DNA of 64,000 nt from Tretioscincus oriximinensis (taxonomy: Eukaryota > Chordata > Lepidosauria > Squamata > Gymnophthalmidae): NCBI GenBank assembly GCA_022410635.1, contig JAJVDF010000205.1, positions 1,413,128 through 1,477,127 on the forward strand. The letters are read 5' to 3'. Both the position numbers and the translations under genes were made by a program. Positions 57,320 through 64,000 of this stretch are shown here, piece after piece. Position 1 is the stretch's first letter. Every line of letters starts with the position of its first letter. The notes under the pieces were generated by a model. The model had not been told where the DNA came from. It did not search any database and saw only the letters and a program-made list of their open reading frames with translations.

Positions 57320-58180
57320 CACTCAACGCTGGGCTGACTGGCTTTNTGTCTATTCCAAATGGAAAACAGGGTGGTCATGTGCCATTTGCACAGAAACATG
57401 GGGTTTGAGAGGAATTCCCCCAACATAATATAGAAAATGCATAGACTGCATAGAATATATGCAATTCATGTTTACTCTGCACTGGTTTTCCAATAGAACG
57501 CACCCATCCATATAGGTGCCCGGCTGCATATTGGGGTGAATTTCCATGGAACCCTCAAACATTGGGCAGCCCAGTTGTTTACAGAGCTCCCTTGCAACTC
57601 TTACAATTGCTGNTGTCAGTTCTGACAGCAGTTTGAATTCCCCCCTGCATGGAAAGTTGCTGGGGAGCACTGTGGCCAGTAGGGATTTAAAAGAAGCCTT
57701 TTATAAGAAGCTTTCTCTGGCTGTGTGGTCCAAGAAGCTGGAGAAGGTTTGAGAACCTTCTACTGCATCTCCACTGAGTTTCCCTTCCCTGGAAAGGTTC
57801 CAAGGGAGGGAGGTGGCAAGGGGAGAGATGCAGCAGAAGCTCTCACCAGCTGCTTAGACTATGCAGCCTGCAAGACTCTTTAAACTAGAGTGCTGGTTTT
57901 AAACTGGGTCGCTAGTTTAATGCGGCTCCTCCAGGGCTGGGGGAAAGGGAGAAAAGCAGAGTGAATGCTCATTCACTTCTCTTTTTCCGTCAANCCCCCC
58001 CCCCCCCNAAAGTGGAAATGCATCCTTTGACTTATTTAATCTGAATATTACCAAAGCCTAGACAAAGGTTGTTTCAGGTTAAGAAAGGTTAAATCCGTTA
58101 AATTACTTGAGAGATCTAAGTATACTCTTTGGACCATTGACACCTGATTTGAATGTCAAGCAATAGTGATGGATCCAGAG
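57320..58180. other. GC-richer unclassified intronic sequence
   Basis: It contains gtttaaactggctcgc-like segments (tttaaactagagtgctggtt, tttaaactgggtcgctagtt at about 57880-57920), possibly a DNA-transposon remnant, and a poly-C run with two Ns (57994-58008). There is no gene. Confidence 0.35.
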
Positions 58181-58184
58181 TTTC

Positions 58185-58470
58185 CTTAGGCAGGCAGATT
58201 CAAGAACCTGTGCCTTCAGTTAACCGACTGTGCACTTCAACTACTTCCTCAATTGGAATGGAGAGATAAAGAGCTTAGTATCATTAGCATACTGATGTCA
58301 ATTCTGACAAATTTTCTAATGTCTTCTAAAATCTTCTAAAGCAGTTTCATATAAATATTAAAGAGAATAGGAAGAGAAAAAAAGGACACGGAGAATCCCT
58401 CTTGAGTTCCCAGAGTGTTGATCTTCATTGCTACTTTTGGAGCTTCCCTAAAACAAAAAATGTAACTAAG
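58185..58470 (-). mobile_element. L2 reverse-transcriptase fragment
   Basis: The minus strand encodes GTQEGFSVSFFSLPILFNIY, MKLL, the decayed form of the L2 PQGSxLSPxLFNIYMKPL motif. The downstream part includes cagtatgctaatgat (minus), decayed from the YADD region (HQYADD). It is homologous to 63215-63470. Confidence 0.7.
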
Positions 58471-58539
58471 AAAAAAATGCAAAACCAAATTAAAAACAGC
58501 CTCTAGGCAAAGAGTGCATTTGCTAGCCCTCACATGTAG

Positions 58540-61425
58540 ATGCTAAAAACAGAGAGCAGAGATCTGGACAAAAACCTCATCCTTTTTAACTCGTACAACA
58601 GTGCAATTCAGCCTTCCTAAATAACTCATAATGGTTCTACCATAGTAGGTGGATTAGTAATAGATCTTAAACATTGCATGCTAGAGGACAAAAAGAGGCT
58701 GCAAACTAAATGGGGGAAAGCTGCCGAGTCTTTGCATTTGTCATAAAAAATTTTTAGCAGGTGGGCTGGGTGACATGTTGCTCCTGCTACAGGTCTCAAT
58801 CCTGGCAAAATTCAAAATCTGCTCCATGTGCACCTCTAGCTTGGGTGTTTTGGAAAGTTTTGATTTTGTTCACTCTTCTTTCTCCTTACTCTATGACAAA
58901 CCAATTTCAATTGAAATTAGAAAGTTATGAGCTGGCTTCTGAAGGGGGTCTGGTTTGATTTTATTTCATTTAAATCATTTTCAAATTAAATCTTTTTGCA
59001 GCATGAATGTCAGTAATTATAACAGAACAAGTTTTTTTAAAAAAAAATAACAAAATTATGGCACAATCCTAAACATACATAAAACACATTATTGAATTCA
59101 CAGATGCTTAATTAAAGGTGAGTGGACAGTTTTGCAGCTATGAATATTACAGAACAGGAGGGAACCTTAAAGGCAACCCACACCTTCTTTCTACAATTCA
59201 AAAGAGTAATTCACTTAAGATTTTCCGAACGTTTTTAAGGAATCAGTTTTAATAATATACTAAATTAAAGGCAGTATCTCAAATATAATTGGAAGCAATG
59301 TTTCAATGTTTAAGCAGTTTCAAAGATGCTATGAATGCCTTTCAAATTTCATCCACAGTAAGAACACACAAGTAGACCAAGGGTGACAAAGAAAATTAGC
59401 AAAAAAGAGAGCATTTTTACTTGCTTATTTTATTTTTAAACCACCATATATTTCAATCTCAAGATGGTTTACAACTTGGATAATGAAAACAAAAAATAGA
59501 AAGTTTCATGGAGACCAGGCAGATTAATGGATAGATGCCTAGGTACTGGCTCCTGGTTGGAAAGACAATAGAACGCCAGTGCAGGGAACTGAGGTGAAGA
59601 TTTTGCCTTCTTCTTCACCTTAAGATGCCCAGAGGCAAACAGTCAAGATGCTCACTAGAAAGGTTTGATGCAGTAGGGGCTCCCCTTAAGTTTGTAACAA
59701 CGACACTAACCTCTTAAAGAGATGGGGTTGTTAGGTCAGATCTCCTGAAGATAGGCAAGACTATACCATTTTGAACAGTTTAACACAAATAGTTATTGTT
59801 TTCTCATGTTAGGCAAGGAGCTATATACAGTACCTATCATAACATTTTGGGATGCTATTATGTAATATTATGCAATGATTACTATTTATTTGAGAGAAAA
59901 GTATTCCATATTCTGTATTCTTACGCAACTGGCTATTTACTATATTATCTATTAATTTTGTCCAAACATGCTTATCCTGCATTGACATTAGCCACTAGTG
60001 AGCCTGTGATGATGTGGACAACTACCCCCTCCCTTCATAGATCTTCATTTGCAAAGCTTCACCAAGAAGATACAATGTAATTGACTATTTGTACTACTCA
60101 TTTGAAGTGCAGTTTATTCTGGTGGTCTTTAATATCACAGTTCTGAATGATTAAGGACATAATATGTGTTTTTTTATATTTACACAGGTTTATTTTCAGT
60201 TGAACATCTTCCAGAAAATCCATTATCATTCCCTGCCCAGTATGTTCACAATAAAGGGTTGATAAATTGTATGAAACCATTATTAATTGATTGTGCTACT
60301 GACAGACACATTTAATCTTTCTGGCATATAGAAAGAAGGCATGAAAATAATTTCAGATGGACATGCACTGTGAAAAAAAATTGAATTGTATTTTAATCTA
60401 CAAACAAATTTGAGACCGTACATTAAGACGTTCAGTCTCTGTAAAATGACAGAGCAATGTATTCTTATGTACTAAGTACTTATGTACATGTTCTTCTGTA
60501 CTAAGTTAGAGGGGCCAATTAACGCTACCCAGATGAGGAGCAATCCCCTACTTCATGCTGAAATCCAAGTCAAAGCAACAAACAAATGACAGTGCAGTTA
60601 AAAGTTGAACACTTGTGAAAAGTTAAACCCCTCCAGTTAACTGGTTACACTGCTGACCTCAATTTGACAAAAATGTGATTGCAGTTTTAAAAGAACCATA
60701 GTTTTTTATGAACTTAGGAAGCTGCAGCTCATTTTTACTTGTTAGTGGACAAAGTAGGATCTGAAACCGGAGTTTGATCCTCATTCTCTCGCTCTAACTA
60801 ACATTTCCAACAAATGACCACTTTGACTTTGAAGGCTCAACCCACAGCTTCTGACCCATCCTTACAAGCACAAATGGAGAGCGAAGGAGCCAATCTGAGC
60901 TTTTTTGTGGCTTGTTAACATTTTGGGAAGCTGTTTCACTATTATGTAATAAAAGACTACGATACTATATATTCAAGAGAAAAGTATTCCATATTCTTCA
61001 GTCTCNTGTTAAACTGAATACATAAAACTTCTGTAATCTAAATGGTTTGAAGAAATAGTGTAAGGATTCTTAATAAATCTCATTTTTTTCAGCACCACAT
61101 CCTAACGCATTAAAAGCTAATCAAGATTGTTTTTGTAACACCAATCTTAGAACATTACAAGCTTTCTGATATGACACAAATGATATCAAGAACTATAACA
61201 ATCTGAACAGTTAAAGATTACATCACAAACCTAAGAGGATGGCAAAGTCTTTGTATTTGTTCAGAAAATGGAACATCATTTTCCCACAGAATAAGCCATT
61301 TAATTGAAGTAATGAATCTGAAACTGAATACCTCAATGCTTACAGAACATTAGTCACCATGCCGCCTCCAGCAAGTAAATTATATCACAACCAACTTAGG
61401 TTTCAGTTACCAGAACCTGATTCAT
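58540..61425. other. Intronic sequence, mostly unrecognised
   Basis: An L2-like antisense tail lies at about 59415-59475 (ttgcttattttatttttaaa, accaccatatatttcaatct). Nothing else could be named. Confidence 0.4.
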
Positions 61426-61443
61426 ACAAAAATAATATAATAG

Positions 61444-61487
61444 ATTAAAGGGGACAATTGAGGCCATCATAAATTGTCCCCTTTAAT
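61444..61487. repeat. Perfect 16-bp hairpin
   Basis: attaaaggggacaatt (61444-61459) is perfectly complemented by aattgtcccctttaat (61472-61487) around the 12-base loop gaggccatcata. Nine-base direct repeats aataatata lie at 61431-61439 and 61503-61511. Function unknown. Confidence 0.85.
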
Positions 61488-61511
61488 TAGCTTGTTAAGT
61501 TCAATAATATA

Positions 61512-63210
61512 CTGAAAATTACAGTTGTATATGTACAGATTTCAATGAGTTTTGTTTGTTTGCATCCAAACGGAAGTACTGATCCTGAAAACCACCCAAT
61601 TCAGAAGTGCATTGAGGCATCACTTGTTTATTCTTGAAAAAAGGAGTCCAAATGTTTTATTCCATAATATCCAAACATAGTGGAATAAAAATGTGATTTC
61701 AATTGCAGCTATAGATGTGTAATTGATTATTTGCATGTGTGAACCACCCAATCCAAGGCTATAGCTACATCCTGACATGATCTGCATTGCCCATGATCAG
61801 ATTCTCAGGTAAAGAACTCACCTGAACCCAGTGCTCAACTGGCTCAGAATGTGCATATATACACACCAAGCCAAAGCCTTTGCTTCTGGAATATNAGCAA
61901 GAATAGCCAGTCACACCTTGGCTAGCAGTGAAAAATAGGCCTTGAAGAATTCCTCTTCCAGGACGCTTGTCTCTATAGTTCCTGAATTTCTTTATTAGAT
62001 CACCGGTCATACACAGTTCATTACTTGCATAATTCACAACCCTGCTCAACTGAAAATCTTATTTTCAGTTATATATATAAGACAAGGCAAAAGCCTAACT
62101 GAAGGTTAAACATGCCACTAGGAGGAGTGAGTTTCAGGAATAGGTGAGGTTTACTAGAGGCAATGAGCTTTGCCAGTTCATTTCTAGCGTAGAAAGGAGT
62201 AGAATTGGAATGTATGTGGATGAGAGGGAGGGATGCTAAATGTGTTTTGGACTACCAATCTCATGACTGTTAGTTATGGAAAACAATTGCATTGTTGGAA
62301 ATAGAATAAAACAATTACAAATATCATCTCCCATTGATTCTATTGTAGATGACAGGGGCTGTTCTTTTCCCATGAAAGACACCATAATAGCCACGATTAG
62401 CAGAAAAAATGTTTGTATTATTATAATATATGAAATATTAAAATACAAAAAAATTAGTTTACCAGATTTTTTGTGCATCATGTTTTTAGCCTACATAGAA
62501 TTGTTGCCCTGCCATTCTTCATGATCTTCCTGATTAATCCCGATAAACTGGAACAGGGTGGTTCACTGCTGGATTGAATATCTAATATTCTTTTTTGCAT
62601 ATTCTTTGAGACTAGCATATTTATAAGTGAATCATAACTAAACAAAACAAAGAACACTGTCCCTTGAAATCAATCAGTAAACATGACGCAAAAATATTTT
62701 AAGTAAATATTATGATTCAATTTCTATCATTGTGTATCTGTTTGAAAACTATTTTTGAAACATTTTGTTATTTTTATTTGTGTTAACAAAACACATTAGG
62801 TGATTTGATTTGTTATCCAGATTCAAACTGAACCAAATGAGAGCTAAATGTTTGTTTCTATATCCTTCATAAACTTTGGGAGAGTTTTAGACCAGATCAC
62901 TAATTCCCTGTCAGAAGTTGTCTGTATTCTAACAAGAATTAAACTCTCAATCCAGGTGATACTTTTCTACCACATATTGGCACTCCATTCCAGGTATCTG
63001 ATAAGGNAGGGTTAGGTTACAAAAGTTCCCCATTAGACTTAAAGAAGAACTGAAAGAGAAGGTAGAGGCAAAAGCTGACCAGGTGGGAGCAGAGGAGTCA
63101 CTGATCCCCATGTTAGAAAAATGGCTTCAGCAGATTCCAATACAAATACTGGAACACAACAACTCAGTCTTGGCTGGATTTAATTCTTTAGAAAAATCCA
63201 GTTTCACTGT
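61512..63210. other. Intronic sequence, nothing recognised
   Basis: No exon, repeat family or RNA gene was recognised. Confidence 0.4.
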
Positions 63211-63214
63211 GCCT

Positions 63215-63470
63215 TTAGTTTCCATAACTGATTAAGCACTTCAACTCCTTCCTCAATTGGAATGGAGGGATAGAGCTTTGTATCATTAGGATACTGATGC
63301 CATTTCTAACAAATCTTCTAATGATTGCACCTTCAAGCAGCTTCATATAAATATTAGAGAATAGGGAGAGAGAAAAGGCACATGGGGAATTCCTCTTGAA
63401 TTTCCAGAGAGTTGACCTTCATTGTTACTTTTGGGGCTGCCCTAATAAAAAAATGTAACTAACTGTTGCT
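63215..63470 (-). mobile_element. L2 reverse-transcriptase fragment, second copy
   Basis: The plus strand (cctcaattggaatggaggga, tatcattaggatactgatgc, agcagcttcatataaatatt, ggaattcctcttgaatttcc) parallels 58250-58440 nearly base for base, and its complement gives the decayed L2 LFNIYMKxL and YADD region. It is inactive. Confidence 0.7.
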
Positions 63471-64000
63471 TGACCTCATACTCTTAAAAACCCCACACCC
63501 ATTATTCCCCAGTAANTGATCGGCTGCATGATCTCCCAGACTTTCAAAATCAGATGAAAGGCTGGTCTATTTTCCAATTTTTGCTACATTGCATAAAATA
63601 GCAAAAAAAAACACCCCACCCCCAAACAGNAGGACAATATCAAGAGTCAGGACTACTACAGAAATACCACACGCCTCCTCCTAACAGGAAACAACATAAT
63701 AGCACAAAAAATCAAAGTCATACTCATGTACAAAACTGGGAACATACTGTTGAATTAATGTATGCCAGGCATCAAAAATAAACTATGAGGTTTGGGAGAA
63801 AAGGAGATGTATAATGTAACGTGGTCATTCTCTCTGACCAGAACGTCAAACAAAATTGAGTCTTTTATGCTAAGAGTTTTCCCAAAAAAATTGAAATGTT
63901 GTCACTAATCAAAAGAATGCCAGGCACCAACAGTATTTGATCCTTATTGACATAAAATGTATTGTACAATAAAATAATTGAATATTAAATAAAGCTCACC
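63471..64000. other. Intronic sequence, right edge
   Basis: No ataxin-7 exon or repeat was recognised. The upstream exons must lie beyond the window. Confidence 0.4.

Noticed and set aside
54000..64000. Search for the next upstream ATXN7 exon (GTELDESFKEFGKN-type)
   Set aside because: No matching segment was seen on the minus strand, so the exon is probably beyond the window.

Overview
The window is vertebrate nuclear DNA, most likely from a squamate reptile (lizard or gecko). The evidence is many CR1 LINE 3' ends closed by TTCTTATG repeats, L2 LINEs with readable reverse-transcriptase C-termini, a BovB/RTE-like fragment, a tRNA-derived SINE, and AT-rich introns without compact genes. Single Ns are scattered throughout and one 165-base gap lies at 8836-9000, so this is a draft assembly. 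None of the Ns falls in an exon.

One gene is recognisable: ATXN7 (ataxin-7), the subunit that anchors the deubiquitinase module in the SAGA transcription coactivator. It runs on the minus strand and almost fills the window. Eight consecutive coding exons can be placed by protein similarity and by GT/AG borders: 53377-53481, 19478-19745, 15829-16088, 14104-14186, 10772-11037, 5639-5837, 4782-4903 and 503-1454. The phases join without a frameshift or stop to give 2255 coding bases (751 codons plus two bases). These correspond to human exons 5-12, using human numbering from memory. The upstream exons (start codon and polyglutamine/polyalanine region) must lie beyond 64000, and the short last exon must lie left of position 1.

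Layout: 1-20 kb holds seven exons separated by 0.7-4.9 kb introns filled with CR1, L2, SINE and LTR remnants. From 19.7 to 53.4 kb is one 33.6 kb intron. It holds LTR-like elements, several foldback elements with clean flanking duplications, a CR1 cluster, a hAT-type MITE and, at about 48.5-48.9 kb, a promoter-like block with two oppositely oriented ZNF143-type motifs. From 53.5 to 64 kb is the next upstream intron, with a fairly intact CR1 3' half and old L2 pieces.

I found no second protein-coding gene, tRNA gene, CRISPR array or prokaryotic system. The most unusual signals are the intronic promoter candidate, a palindromic family whose two copies carry 13-14 bp flanking duplications and truncations on one side only, a foldback element with exact 12 bp flanking repeats, and a 67-bp-arm hairpin.
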